From: Candidatus Elusimicrobium euhamitermitis
Lineage (GTDB): Bacteria > Elusimicrobiota > Elusimicrobia > Elusimicrobiales > Elusimicrobiaceae
Length of the DNA: 8,487 nt
Assembly (NCBI GenBank): GCA_031254225.1
Contig: JAIRUU010000079.1
Location: 1-8,487 of the forward strand
Reading direction: 5' to 3'
Shown: positions 1-6,599 of the stretch, in pieces
Layout of the letters: each line of letters begins with the position of its first letter
How positions within the stretch are numbered: the stretch's first letter is position 1
Notes under the pieces: model-generated
What the model was told of the DNA's origin: nothing
Databases searched by the model: none
The model's input: the letters and a program-made list of their open reading frames with translations, nothing else
Position numbers and translations under genes: made by a program

Positions 1-378
1 TACCGCTATTTCGCGCGCCGCGCTTTTTACGCCAAGCGCCTCAATAGCCTGCGGCGCGGGGCCTATAAAAACAATGCCCGCTTTGCTAACCGCGTCCGAA
101 AATTTAGGGTTTTCCGACAGAAAGCCGTAGCCCGGATGCACTGCGTCCGCGCCCGTGACTTTGGCTGCGGTTACTATAGCGTCAATATTTAAATAACTTT
201 CTCTGGACGGGGCGGGGCCTATGCACACCGCTTCATCCGCCGCGCGGACGTGGAGCGAACTCCTGTCCGCCTCCGAATAAACCGCGACGGATTTTATGCC
301 CATTTCTGCCAGCGTCCTGCAAATTCTTACGGCTATTTCCCCTCGGTTGGCAATGAGAACTTTGTTAAATTTTTTCAT
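1..378 (-). CDS. accC: Acetyl-CoA carboxylase biotin carboxylase subunit, N-terminal part (runs off left edge)
   Basis: Biotin carboxylase uses ATP and bicarbonate to carboxylate biotin on the carrier protein, the first half-reaction of acetyl-CoA carboxylase at the start of fatty-acid synthesis. The visible 126 residues are the N-terminal biotin-carboxylase domain. They include KVLIANRGEIAVRI (residues 6-19), SEADRSSLHVRAADEAVCIGP, SYLNIDAI and the hallmark HPGYGFLSEN (81-90), then FIGP (104-107). Lysine 118 aligns with the ATP-binding Lys116 of the E. coli enzyme, but the usual GDK is GVK here. The ATG at 378 lies 6 nt after the accB stop. A GAGG sits 11 nt upstream inside accB, so the two are very likely co-transcribed. 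The ATP-grasp core and C-terminal domain are outside the window, so pyruvate or propionyl-CoA carboxylase alpha cannot be fully excluded. The accB neighbour argues for AccC. Confidence 0.93.
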   Translation of the reverse strand, partial: MKKFNKVLIANRGEIAVRICRTLAEMGIKSVAVYSEADRSSLHVRAADEAVCIGPAPSRESYLNIDAIVTAAKVTGADAVHPGYGFLSENPKFSDAVSKAGIVFIGPAPQAIEALGVKSAAREIAV

Positions 379-384
379 TGGACG

Positions 385-759
385 TTATGCCTCAATAAAA
401 AATAAAGGCTGGCCGTATTCAACCGGCTTAGCCTCTTCTATGGAAATAACCCTTAAAATTCCTTTGGCGGGGGATTTGACTTCCACTTTTTTGGAAGCCG
501 TTTCTATTATGCCCAGCGCCGCGCCTTCTTCAACCTGCATACCTTCTTTTAAATTATTGCTTTCCCCCTTTTCCGCCGCGCGGTAAACGCCGACGGCAGG
601 GGAGGTTACGGGGATTAAATTACAGTCAAATTCCGACGCCTGCGCCGCCGCGTCCGCCGTTTTTATTTCTATGTCCGCCCCGTCTTTTTTATAGGTAAAA
701 TCAACGATATCCGTTTCTTTAAGCCAGGCGGCAATCCGCGTCAACTGTTTGGTGTCCAT
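385..759 (-). CDS. accB: Biotin carboxyl carrier protein (BCCP) homologue lacking the biotinylation lysine
   Basis: A 124-residue protein with AccB architecture. The N-terminal segment (1-35, MDTKQLTRIAAWLKETDIVDF) is typical of the BCCP dimerisation region. A short linker without the usual Ala/Pro-rich stretch follows, then a C-terminal biotinyl/lipoyl-type beta domain: SPAVGVYRA (53-61), a thumb-like insert (62-72), an EEG turn, and the closing PVEYGQPLFFIE (112-123), which matches the PVEFDEPLVVIE end of E. coli BCCP. Where BCCPs carry EAMKM, this protein reads ETASKKVEV (86-94). Counting from the upstream Glu or from the downstream conserved Gly100, with no gap either way, the modified lysine is replaced by Ser89; Lys90 and Lys91 follow. 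The domain is intact, so this is not a frameshift. An AGGGG ribosome site lies 5 nt before the ATG. The gene sits directly upstream of accC. Identity as an AccB homologue is clear; carrier function is doubtful. Confidence 0.86.
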   Translation of the reverse strand: MDTKQLTRIAAWLKETDIVDFTYKKDGADIEIKTADAAAQASEFDCNLIPVTSPAVGVYRAAEKGESNNLKEGMQVEEGAALGIIETASKKVEVKSPAKGILRVISIEEAKPVEYGQPLFFIEA

Positions 760-776
760 ATAATCCCCTAATAAAT

Positions 777-804
777 AAAACCCTGCGGAAAAAAACAGGG
801 TTTT
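777..804 (-). terminator. Intrinsic terminator of secG
   Basis: On the minus strand the sequence reads AAAACCCTG, a 10-nt loop, then CAGGGTTTT, followed by TTATTTATT. This gives a 9-bp stem with a U-rich tail, starting about 5 nt after the secG stop codon. Its tail ends only about 10-15 nt before the accB ribosome site, so it stands between secG and accB. The structure is nearly symmetrical and could also stop plus-strand transcripts, but no plus-strand gene reads into it. Confidence 0.85.
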
Positions 805-809
805 TAAAA

Positions 810-1109
810 TTATTTGCCGCTTGTGTTGGTTTTAGCCGGCATTGAGACGTTAACATTATCCACAACCGAGGTCATGCCGCGGTTGGCGGTAATTACGGTA
901 AGCGTAATTGAAGTGCAGAAAATTATTATTGCCACAGCGGTGGTAAACCTGTTAAGGAAATTAAACGCCGTGGGGCCGGAAAAAATATTTTCCGCGCTGC
1001 CCGCGCCGCCGAAAATCCCGGCCGCGCTGCCTTTGCCGCTCTGCATCAAAACTGACAAAATTAACAATACGCACGCGGTAAAGTGAACTGCAAGAATTAA
1101 GTTGTACAT
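810..1109 (-). CDS. secG: Protein translocase subunit SecG
   Basis: SecG is the small non-essential subunit of the SecYEG channel in the inner membrane and assists protein export. The 99-residue product has the family layout. A first membrane helix spans about residues 3-21 (MYNLILAVHFTACVLLILSVL). The conserved cytosolic loop MQSGKGSAAGIFGGAGSAENIF (22-43) matches the QQGKGADMGASFGAG region of E. coli SecG. A second helix lies at about 54-72, followed by a polar tail. The ATG at 1109 is preferred because GAGG lies 9 nt upstream and a good promoter lies just before it. An in-frame ATG at 1148 overlaps the -10 box and cannot be in the transcript. The gene appears monocistronic, with its own promoter and terminator. 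Confidence 0.95.
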   Translation of the reverse strand: MYNLILAVHFTACVLLILSVLMQSGKGSAAGIFGGAGSAENIFSGPTAFNFLNRFTTAVAIIIFCTSITLTVITANRGMTSVVDNVNVSMPAKTNTSGK

Positions 1110-1139
1110 TATCTCAGACCTCTGTGTTAAATTTAATAT

Positions 1140-1168
1140 ATTATACAATTTTTGCGGAATTGTTTTAA
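1140..1168 (-). promoter_or_regulatory. Sigma-70-type promoter of secG
   Basis: On the minus strand TTAAAA (-35, 1168-1163) is followed after 17 nt by a perfect TATAAT (-10, 1145-1140). Transcription would start near 1133 and give a leader of about 24 nt carrying the GAGG site (1122-1119). This placement supports the SecG start at 1109. Confidence 0.7.
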
Positions 1169-1312
1169 TATCACCGCGCTTCCCGCGTAAAAATTGATTT
1201 CGTATTATTTAAAATATATAATGTTGCCTATACAAATGCAATGCAGGCTTTTGGGGGAAGAAGCAAAGTGAAAAAATTCATTATTAAAAACCATAAATTA
1301 CCTGCAGCCGCC

Positions 1313-1338
1313 CCGCGGCCCGCGGGTTAAAGCCGCGG
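1313..1338. repeat. GC-rich inverted repeat at the end of the HExxH membrane-protein gene
   Basis: The palindrome CCGCGG occurs three times in 26 bases (1313-1318, 1320-1325 within CCCGCGGG, and 1333-1338), spanning the stop codon at 1329-1327. In the minus-strand transcript two copies can form a 6-bp GC stem with the stop codon in the loop. No run of U follows closely, so this is not a standard intrinsic terminator. It could be a weak or Rho-assisted end, or an RNA-stabilising hairpin. The rest of the spacer up to the secG promoter shows no gene. Confidence 0.35.
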
Positions 1339-2181
1339 CATTTTACCTTCAATATCCGTTTCGGATACTTCTTGTTTAACGGTTTGTCCGGACTGAGAGC
1401 CTTGATAGATATTGTCAAACGTCGTTTCCGCTTGCTTTTTGCGCTCTTCTTTATTCCAATCTTTGCCAGCAATTCCGCGTTTTGTAATTTCCTCCATGTG
1501 CGTAAAATAATAATACGCGGAAAATATCGCAATGACAAAACAAAACGCGGCGAGCAGAAATAAAATTTTACCTATAATAACGTCATATTCCAAAAGACCC
1601 AGCGGCTTTAGTATATAATACCAGTCCCCGTTTGCCTCGCCCGGTTTAAAATTGGTAATAAAATCCGAACTTGTAAGAGCCATGGCCTTTGCGCGCGCGT
1701 CGGACGCGTATCTGGCGGCGCCGTAAATAGTCGTGCTTATCCAATAGAGCAAAGGCGGGGTTACCAGCCCGCCGCCTTTTAAACGCAGCGCAAGAAAAAA
1801 TAAAATTAAGGGGACCAGGGTTTCCACCCCGTTGCCTGCCGCAACCCCAATCCATTTGGCCAAACACATGCCGCTATCGCCGTTACAAGATTCCGGCACG
1901 GGCAGCAGCATATAAGCTAAGTTGCCAACCACGCTGTGCGCAAATTCATGCGTCAAATAATTAGGCAGGTAAACAACAGGATTGTCCAAAAGAGCGTGGA
2001 TAAAACCTTTTGAAGTATCGGCCGAGTAAACGGAGTCCGTAACGCGGAACGAATATACAAAAAAAACAGCGGCTATAATAATAATTATATGCAAAGGTTT
2101 ATATTTAAAGAATAAAAAACTATACCTTTCGGGATCAAAAAAATCAAATATATTGTTGAATAATATTTTTATTGTTTCCAT
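1327..2181 (-). CDS. Uncharacterised multi-pass membrane protein with HExxH putative metalloprotease motif
   Basis: The 284-residue product has hydrophobic segments at about 29-45, 74-93, 114-133, 140-155 and 200-227, and a charged, glutamine-rich C-terminal tail from about 228. The second segment carries HEFAH (78-82), an HExxH zinc-binding signature within a hydrophobic helix, as in membrane-embedded proteases of the M50 type. Glu120 in GNGVETLVPL is a possible third ligand, but the M50 NxxPxxxxDG motif is absent. Cys99 and Cys106 lie in a loop and could pair. Later motifs DAR (161-163), DWYYIL (186-191) and GLLEYD (195-200) recall, from memory, an uncharacterised bacterial membrane family in which HExxH is followed by DAR, a DW pair and GLL-x-x-D. 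The ATG has only a weak ribosome site. It lies 39 nt after the MacB-type permease with no terminator between, so it may be the last gene of the efflux operon. Proteolytic activity is inferred from the motif only. Confidence 0.8.
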   Translation of the reverse strand: METIKILFNNIFDFFDPERYSFLFFKYKPLHIIIIIAAVFFVYSFRVTDSVYSADTSKGFIHALLDNPVVYLPNYLTHEFAHSVVGNLAYMLLPVPESCNGDSGMCLAKWIGVAAGNGVETLVPLILFFLALRLKGGGLVTPPLLYWISTTIYGAARYASDARAKAMALTSSDFITNFKPGEANGDWYYILKPLGLLEYDVIIGKILFLLAAFCFVIAIFSAYYYFTHMEEITKRGIAGKDWNKEERKKQAETTFDNIYQGSQSGQTVKQEVSETDIEGKMPRL

Positions 2182-2220
2182 ACTATACCGTTAAGGCCGG
2201 CTTTTGGCAACCGAAATTAA

Positions 2221-3465
2221 TTATTCATACCTCAGCGCGTCTATCGGGTTCAGCTTGCTGGCTTTGAAAGCCGGGAAGAAGCCGAAACATACGCCGATGA
2301 AAGCGGATACAAAAAACGAAAGCAGAATTGAAGACACCGTAATCACAACGCGCAGATTGCCGAAAGTTTCTATGCCTTTGGCTATCCCCACGCCCATCAA
2401 AATACCCACCACGCCGCCGAGCAGCGAAAGAATCACGGCCTCGGTCAAAAACTGCAGTCTTATATCCCAGAGGCTCGCGCCTATGGCCATGCGTATGCCT
2501 ATTTCCCTTGTCCTTTCCGTCACGGACACCAACATAATGTTCATAATGCCTATGCCGCCGACGAGCAGAGATATTGACGCTATCGCGCCGAGCAGCAGGC
2601 TCATCGTGGTCGCTATGCCCTGCATGGTGTTAAGCATCTGGGCAAGATTTTGTATATAAAAATCATCTTCCTGGTTGGGCTGCAGTCTGTGGCGCTGGCG
2701 CATAAGTTTTAAAACTTCGTCCTGGGTCTGGTTAACCACGTCAAAACTCGCCGCCTGTATCGTTATTGTGGACACATATTTCGGCCTGTCCGCCCGCGCG
2801 CCCATTTTATTTTGCATGGTTGTAAGCGGGATTATAATGCCGTTGTCAGGGTCAAAACCCCAGGCGCTGTCCCCCACCTGCCCCATGAGGCCGACAACTT
2901 TATAAAGCTGCCCGTCAATTCTTATATCTTCGTCAATGGGATTAAGGTCGGCAAACATTTCTATGGCAGTCTGATAGCCGAGAATACAGACCATAGCGGC
3001 GGAACGTTCTTCCGCCGGCGTAAAGAGCCTGCCAAAAGCAATTTTCCACGGCTGCACTTTAAATAAATCGTTCGTAGTCCCCATAACGCGCGCTACTGTG
3101 CCGCGGCCGCCGTAAACCGCGTTTTTGCCGCCTGCAACGACGCTGGCGTATACCGCGTTGGCGGTTTTAATTTCTTTGCGTATGGCGTCCGCGTCGTCTG
3201 ACGTAAGATATCTCACGCTCTGCGCCGCAAAGCTGAAACCGCCGCCGGACGCGCGGCCCGCCTGCAGGTTTAAAGTGTTTGTGCCCATTGTCGCTATTCT
3301 GTCCGAAATATCCGCGCTGGCGCCCGTGCCTATGGCCGTCATGGCTATAACCGCCGCGACGCCTATAATTATGCCCAGGCTTGTCAGGCTTGAGCGCATT
3401 TTATTGGCCCAGATAGCTTTTAACGCTATTCTTATTACGGTATAGAAAACCGTGAAATTAAGCAT
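2221..3465 (-). CDS. macB: MacB/FtsX-type ABC transporter permease
   Basis: The 414-residue inner-membrane subunit of a type VII (MacB-like) ABC exporter. It has one N-terminal membrane helix (about 26-48, SLTSLGIIIGVAAVIAM), a large periplasmic domain (about 50-285, the MacB_PCD region) and three C-terminal helices (about 288-314, 341-364, 372-398). Family signatures are NKMRSSLTSLGIIIGV near the start, SVTERTREIGIRMAIGA (314-330) and the terminal KASKLNPIDALRYE. Unlike E. coli MacB, where ATPase and permease are fused, here they are separate genes. The ATG at 3465 has GGAGG 6 nt upstream and overlaps the ATPase stop by 8 nt, which indicates translational coupling. An in-frame start at 3510 lies deep inside the ATPase gene and is unlikely. 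These exporters act by mechanotransmission with the adaptor and TolC. Substrates of the family include macrolides, peptides, toxins and lipids; the substrate here is unknown. Confidence 0.93.
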   Translation of the reverse strand: MLNFTVFYTVIRIALKAIWANKMRSSLTSLGIIIGVAAVIAMTAIGTGASADISDRIATMGTNTLNLQAGRASGGGFSFAAQSVRYLTSDDADAIRKEIKTANAVYASVVAGGKNAVYGGRGTVARVMGTTNDLFKVQPWKIAFGRLFTPAEERSAAMVCILGYQTAIEMFADLNPIDEDIRIDGQLYKVVGLMGQVGDSAWGFDPDNGIIIPLTTMQNKMGARADRPKYVSTITIQAASFDVVNQTQDEVLKLMRQRHRLQPNQEDDFYIQNLAQMLNTMQGIATTMSLLLGAIASISLLVGGIGIMNIMLVSVTERTREIGIRMAIGASLWDIRLQFLTEAVILSLLGGVVGILMGVGIAKGIETFGNLRVVITVSSILLSFFVSAFIGVCFGFFPAFKASKLNPIDALRYE

Positions 3466-4171
3466 GTTCCGCCTCCGGCATCTTAGGCGTCTGTATCTTA
3501 TCTTCCACAATCCTGCCGTCTAAGAAACGTACCACGCGCTTGGCGTACGCCGCTATGTCTTCCTCGTGCGTTATCACTATTACGGTTTTTTGAAAATCGC
3601 TGTTTAAGCGGGAGAATAAGGACATGACTTCATGGCTGGTTTTGGTGTCAAGGTTGCCCGTCGGCTCGTCCGCAAAAATAATCGGCGCGTCGTTAACAAG
3701 CGCGCGGGCTATTGCCACCCTCTGCTGCTGGCCGCCGGAAAGCTGGCTTGGCACGTGGCCGGAACGTTCGGAAAGACCCACCTGTTTTAACGCCGCCAGC
3801 CCGCGCTCGTGCATATGCTCCTGCGGAACTTTATTGTAAACCATGGGCAGCTCAACGTTTTCAAGCGCCGTGGTGCGGGAAAGCAGGTTAAAACCCTGGA
3901 ACACAAAACCGATTTTCTGGTTTCTTACGGCCGCAAGGTCAGGCAGGTTTTTGGCTATTATGTCTATGCCGTCCAGATGGTAAGAGCCGGACGTCGGCTT
4001 ATCAAGACAGCCCAAAATATTCATGCACGTGCTCTTGCCGCTGCCGCTTGGGCCCATGATAGCCACAAACTCGCCGGATTTGATTGTGAGCGAAACGTCT
4101 CTCAGCGCGTGCACTTCCACCTCGCCCAGAGAATAAACCTTGCTCAGATTTTTAATCTCTATAAGTTCCAC
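3458..4171 (-). CDS. macB: MacB/LolD-type ABC transporter ATP-binding protein
   Basis: A 237-residue ATPase that powers the adjacent permease from the cytosolic face. All nucleotide-binding motifs are present in order: Walker A GPSGSGKST (40-48), Q-loop Gln92 in FVFQGFNLL, signature LSGGQQQR (144-151), Walker B IIFADE (164-169), D-loop GNLDTKTS (172-179) and switch His202 in VITHEED. The stretch NILGCLDKPTSGSYHLDG is characteristic of the MacB/LolD group. Translation starts at GTG (4171-4169), with AGAGGA about 6 nt upstream inside the end of the adaptor gene; only 3 nt separate the two genes. Residues after 222 form a short polar tail. LolD is the main alternative, but the adaptor and TolC neighbours favour an efflux role. 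Confidence 0.95.
   Translation of the reverse strand: MELIEIKNLSKVYSLGEVEVHALRDVSLTIKSGEFVAIMGPSGSGKSTCMNILGCLDKPTSGSYHLDGIDIIAKNLPDLAAVRNQKIGFVFQGFNLLSRTTALENVELPMVYNKVPQEHMHERGLAALKQVGLSERSGHVPSQLSGGQQQRVAIARALVNDAPIIFADEPTGNLDTKTSHEVMSLFSRLNSDFQKTVIVITHEEDIAAYAKRVVRFLDGRIVEDKIQTPKMPEAEHA
3472..3476 (-). promoter_or_regulatory. Ribosome binding site fixing the permease start
   Basis: A perfect GGAGG on the minus strand lies 6 nt before the ATG at 3465, within the last codons of the ATPase gene. It decides the permease start and fits coupled translation across the 8-nt gene overlap. Confidence 0.75.
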
Positions 4172-4174
4172 TTT

Positions 4175-5323
4175 TTATCCTCTTCTCTGAGGGCGTCCCG
4201 GCGTTCCTAAAAGGCTGCTCTTCTTCTGAACGGTAGTGCTTTCGGACGTTATGGCAGCGTCCCCTTCTTTAACGCCGCCGGACGTAATTTCCGTATTTTT
4301 ATCATCCTGTATGCCGGTCTTTATATCAATGCGCGTCGGAACGCCGTTTTGCAAAATCCATATGCCGCGGCTTTTATATTTTTCCGTGGAACTTTTGGGC
4401 GTATAACGCAGCGCGGCGTTTGGCGCAAGGAGAACGTTTTCTTTTTTCTGCGTGATAATGGTTACGTTCGCCGTCATGCCTGGCTTTAATTTCTGGTCCT
4501 GGTTGTCAACCAGAATTACAACGGTGTAAGCCACCATGCCCTGCACGGTCTGCGGGGACAGGCGCACCTGGTTAACAACGCCGTTAAAATTTGTATTCGG
4601 GTAACCGTCTATGGTAAAAAGAACGCTCTGACCTTCATGCACTTTGATAATATCCGCTTCGCTGACAGAGACCTCAATCTGCATTTTTGTCAAATCCTGC
4701 GCAACCAAAAATAATGTCGGCGTATTAAAACTGGCGGCCACGGTCTGCCCCAAATCAACCGCGCGGGTAATAACAATGCCGTCCACCGGAGAGACTATTT
4801 TTGTATAACTCAAATTAGTTTTGGCGTTGTCAAGCGCGGCCTGAGCCTGCACCGCGCTGGCCTTGTCCGTAAGATATGTCGTCTCCGCCGAATCCAAATC
4901 GCTCCTGGCCACAAAGTTTTCCGCGTATAATTCTTTATATCTTTTATACGTGCGCTCCGAGTTGGCGAGCTGGCTCTGCACTTTCATAAGCGCGGCCTGC
5001 TGCTGCAATACGGCCTGCTGGAATGACGCGGGGTCAATCTCCGCCAGCAGCTGACCTTTTTTGACGGGAGAGTTAAAATCAACGTACATCTTATATATTG
5101 TGCCGGAAACCTGCGTGCCCACCTGCGTCTGCGCGACGGGGTTAATGGTGCCGCTGGCCTGCACTACGTCCTGTATGACGCCTTTCGTCAAAGGCGCGGT
5201 TTCATAATAAATTTTGCCGCTGCCCCTCGTCATAAAAAAATATGCCGCTATTAAAATAAAAGGAAGAAGAATCAACCCTTTTTTGAACCAGCTTAAATTT
5301 TTAAGCCATAAAAAAAATTTCAT
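4175..5323 (-). CDS. macA: Periplasmic adaptor (membrane fusion) protein, MacA/HlyD type
   Basis: A 382-residue adaptor linking the inner-membrane ABC transporter to the outer-membrane channel. A single N-terminal helix (about 14-31) anchors it with the bulk in the periplasm. Two halves of a lipoyl-like domain are visible: VGTQVSGTIYKMYVDFNSPVKKGQLLAEIDP (68-98) and YTKIVSPVDGIVITRAVDLGQTVAAS (173-198). Between them lies an alpha-hairpin rich in Gln, Ala and Ser (about 100-168). A beta-barrel domain (about 213-290, with DGYPNTNFNGVV and LKPGMTANVTI) and a membrane-proximal domain ending at about 365 follow. The C-terminus is short and basic (GRPQRRG). The ATG is 1 nt after the tolC-like stop, with GGGGA about 9 nt upstream. 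Domain order and partners fit MacA well. Confidence 0.93.
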   Translation of the reverse strand: MKFFLWLKNLSWFKKGLILLPFILIAAYFFMTRGSGKIYYETAPLTKGVIQDVVQASGTINPVAQTQVGTQVSGTIYKMYVDFNSPVKKGQLLAEIDPASFQQAVLQQQAALMKVQSQLANSERTYKRYKELYAENFVARSDLDSAETTYLTDKASAVQAQAALDNAKTNLSYTKIVSPVDGIVITRAVDLGQTVAASFNTPTLFLVAQDLTKMQIEVSVSEADIIKVHEGQSVLFTIDGYPNTNFNGVVNQVRLSPQTVQGMVAYTVVILVDNQDQKLKPGMTANVTIITQKKENVLLAPNAALRYTPKSSTEKYKSRGIWILQNGVPTRIDIKTGIQDDKNTEITSGGVKEGDAAITSESTTVQKKSSLLGTPGRPQRRG

Positions 5324-5324
5324 A

Positions 5325-6599
5325 TTATTTTGTCCCCATTGCTTTTAAAAGCGCGGCTTGGGCTATTCTGTAATTAGTCAGAGCCTGCGCGTACTGCAGT
5401 TTGGCGGAACTGAAAGAACTTTCCGCGTCCGTCACTTCAAGACTGCTGCCTATGCCGACTTTGTAGCGGCCCAGGGCAAGGTCCAGATTTTCTCTGGCTT
5501 TTGTCACGTTAAGTTCGGCCACCGGAACGGCCTCGCCGGACTGCTGCAGAGTGGAATACGCCTGCGTAACGTCCATCACTATACTCTGCCGCGCAGCCTC
5601 TTCCAGATATTGGTAAGACCGGTAACCGGCTTTAGCTTCTTTATACCTCATCTCGGTGCTTAGCCCGTCAAACAAAGTCCAGCTCGCGTTTACGCCGACG
5701 GAGCCGTTTTGCAGATTAAGACTGTTGCCGCCGTTTAAACCGTAAGACGCGCTTACGCCTATATTGGGAAGATAATTTGATTTCTGCGCGTTAAGCGAAT
5801 AACGCGCGCCTGCCGTTCTGGCCTGCGCGGACAGATAGTCCGGCCTGTTCTGATAGGCCTCGCTCAGGGCGGCGTCCATGGTTATATCAAACGCTTCAAA
5901 GGTAAGAGTATCGTCAATCTTATAACTTCCAGGGTTGGTTAACCCCATAAGATTGTTAAGAGTCGCGTAAGCTACGGTAACATTGTTTCTTGCGGTTATT
6001 AAATTAAGTTTGGCGGTATTGAGGTTAACTTCGGCGTTGGTAACGTCAATTTTTGAGCGTATGCCCACTTTATAAAAACTCTGCGCGCTGGCCAGCTGTG
6101 ACTGGAACTGCTCCACGGAAGTCTGAAAAACATCCACGCTTCTGATAGCGTAAATCAAATTATAAAAAGCCAATTTTACATTATAAACAGTAGTATTTAC
6201 CGTGTTTTTATAATCAAAACCCGCGCTTGTGTAATTATATTTCTGCGCTTTGAAATTAAAGTAATCCTGCCCGAAAGTGAAAATGCTCCAGTTGGCGGAA
6301 AGGCCAGCGCGGGCGGAGTTGGAATAATTAAAAAAGTCCGGCGTTATAACGCCTTCCTGCATGCTCCTGCCGTAGGAGCCGGACGCGCTTATCGTCGGCC
6401 AGAACGGGGCCGCGCTTTCCCACACTCTTGCTTGCGCGCCCAAAAGATTGCTCTGGGCCGCGCCCAAATTTGGGTTATTGGCCAGCGCCGTTTCTATGCA
6501 CTTATCTAAAGAATAAACCGGAATATTTTGCACTACGTTTTCCTGCGCAAACACTAACCCTGCAAACAAAACTAACCCAAAGAAAAAGAATTTTTTCAT
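5325..6599 (-). CDS. tolC: TolC-family outer-membrane efflux channel
   Basis: A 424-residue outer-membrane channel that forms the exit duct of the exporter. It starts with a clear signal peptide (MKKFFFFGLVLFAGLVFA, probable cleavage before QEN at 19). Two outer-membrane-efflux-protein repeats follow, about 29-225 and 240-424. The first opens with SLDKCIETALANNPNLGAAQ, and the second contains QNRPDYLSAQARTAGARYSLNAQKSNYLPNIGVSASY. Each repeat has a beta section (ISASGSYG; VGVNASWTLFDG) flanked by long helices, and the repeat end AxxNLxLAxxRYKVGIGSSLEVTDAE is typical of the family. It is the first gene of the operon. The ribosome site is weak (only GGT about 12 nt before the ATG). Being encoded with its own adaptor and pump suggests a dedicated rather than shared channel. 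Confidence 0.93.
   Translation of the reverse strand: MKKFFFFGLVLFAGLVFAQENVVQNIPVYSLDKCIETALANNPNLGAAQSNLLGAQARVWESAAPFWPTISASGSYGRSMQEGVITPDFFNYSNSARAGLSANWSIFTFGQDYFNFKAQKYNYTSAGFDYKNTVNTTVYNVKLAFYNLIYAIRSVDVFQTSVEQFQSQLASAQSFYKVGIRSKIDVTNAEVNLNTAKLNLITARNNVTVAYATLNNLMGLTNPGSYKIDDTLTFEAFDITMDAALSEAYQNRPDYLSAQARTAGARYSLNAQKSNYLPNIGVSASYGLNGGNSLNLQNGSVGVNASWTLFDGLSTEMRYKEAKAGYRSYQYLEEAARQSIVMDVTQAYSTLQQSGEAVPVAELNVTKARENLDLALGRYKVGIGSSLEVTDAESSFSSAKLQYAQALTNYRIAQAALLKAMGTK

Noticed and set aside
1110..1148. N-terminal extension of SecG from an upstream ATG at 1148
   Set aside because: The extension would overlap the -10 box of the secG promoter. SecG proteins begin directly with the first helix, and the ATG at 1109 has a good ribosome site.
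1226..1252. Weak hairpin GCCT...AGGC followed by TTTT on the plus strand
   Set aside because: Only about 4 continuous pairs; no plus-strand gene upstream needs a terminator here.
1284..1538. Minus-strand open frame rich in Lys and Arg
   Set aside because: It overlaps the end of the HExxH membrane-protein gene in another frame, and its basic composition comes from the AT-rich tail codons; no ribosome site.
2204..2659. Plus-strand open frame of 151 codons
   Set aside because: It lies wholly opposite the MacB-type permease, has no ribosome site and shows biased composition as expected from an antisense frame of a conserved gene.
3466..3510. N-terminal extension of the permease to 3510
   Set aside because: The extra 15 residues are a basic out-of-frame read of the ATPase C-terminus, and the GGAGG site points to the ATG at 3465.
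3809..4210. Plus-strand open frame of 133 codons
   Set aside because: It is antisense to the ATPase gene, whose motifs are fully conserved; no family features are visible in the antisense product.
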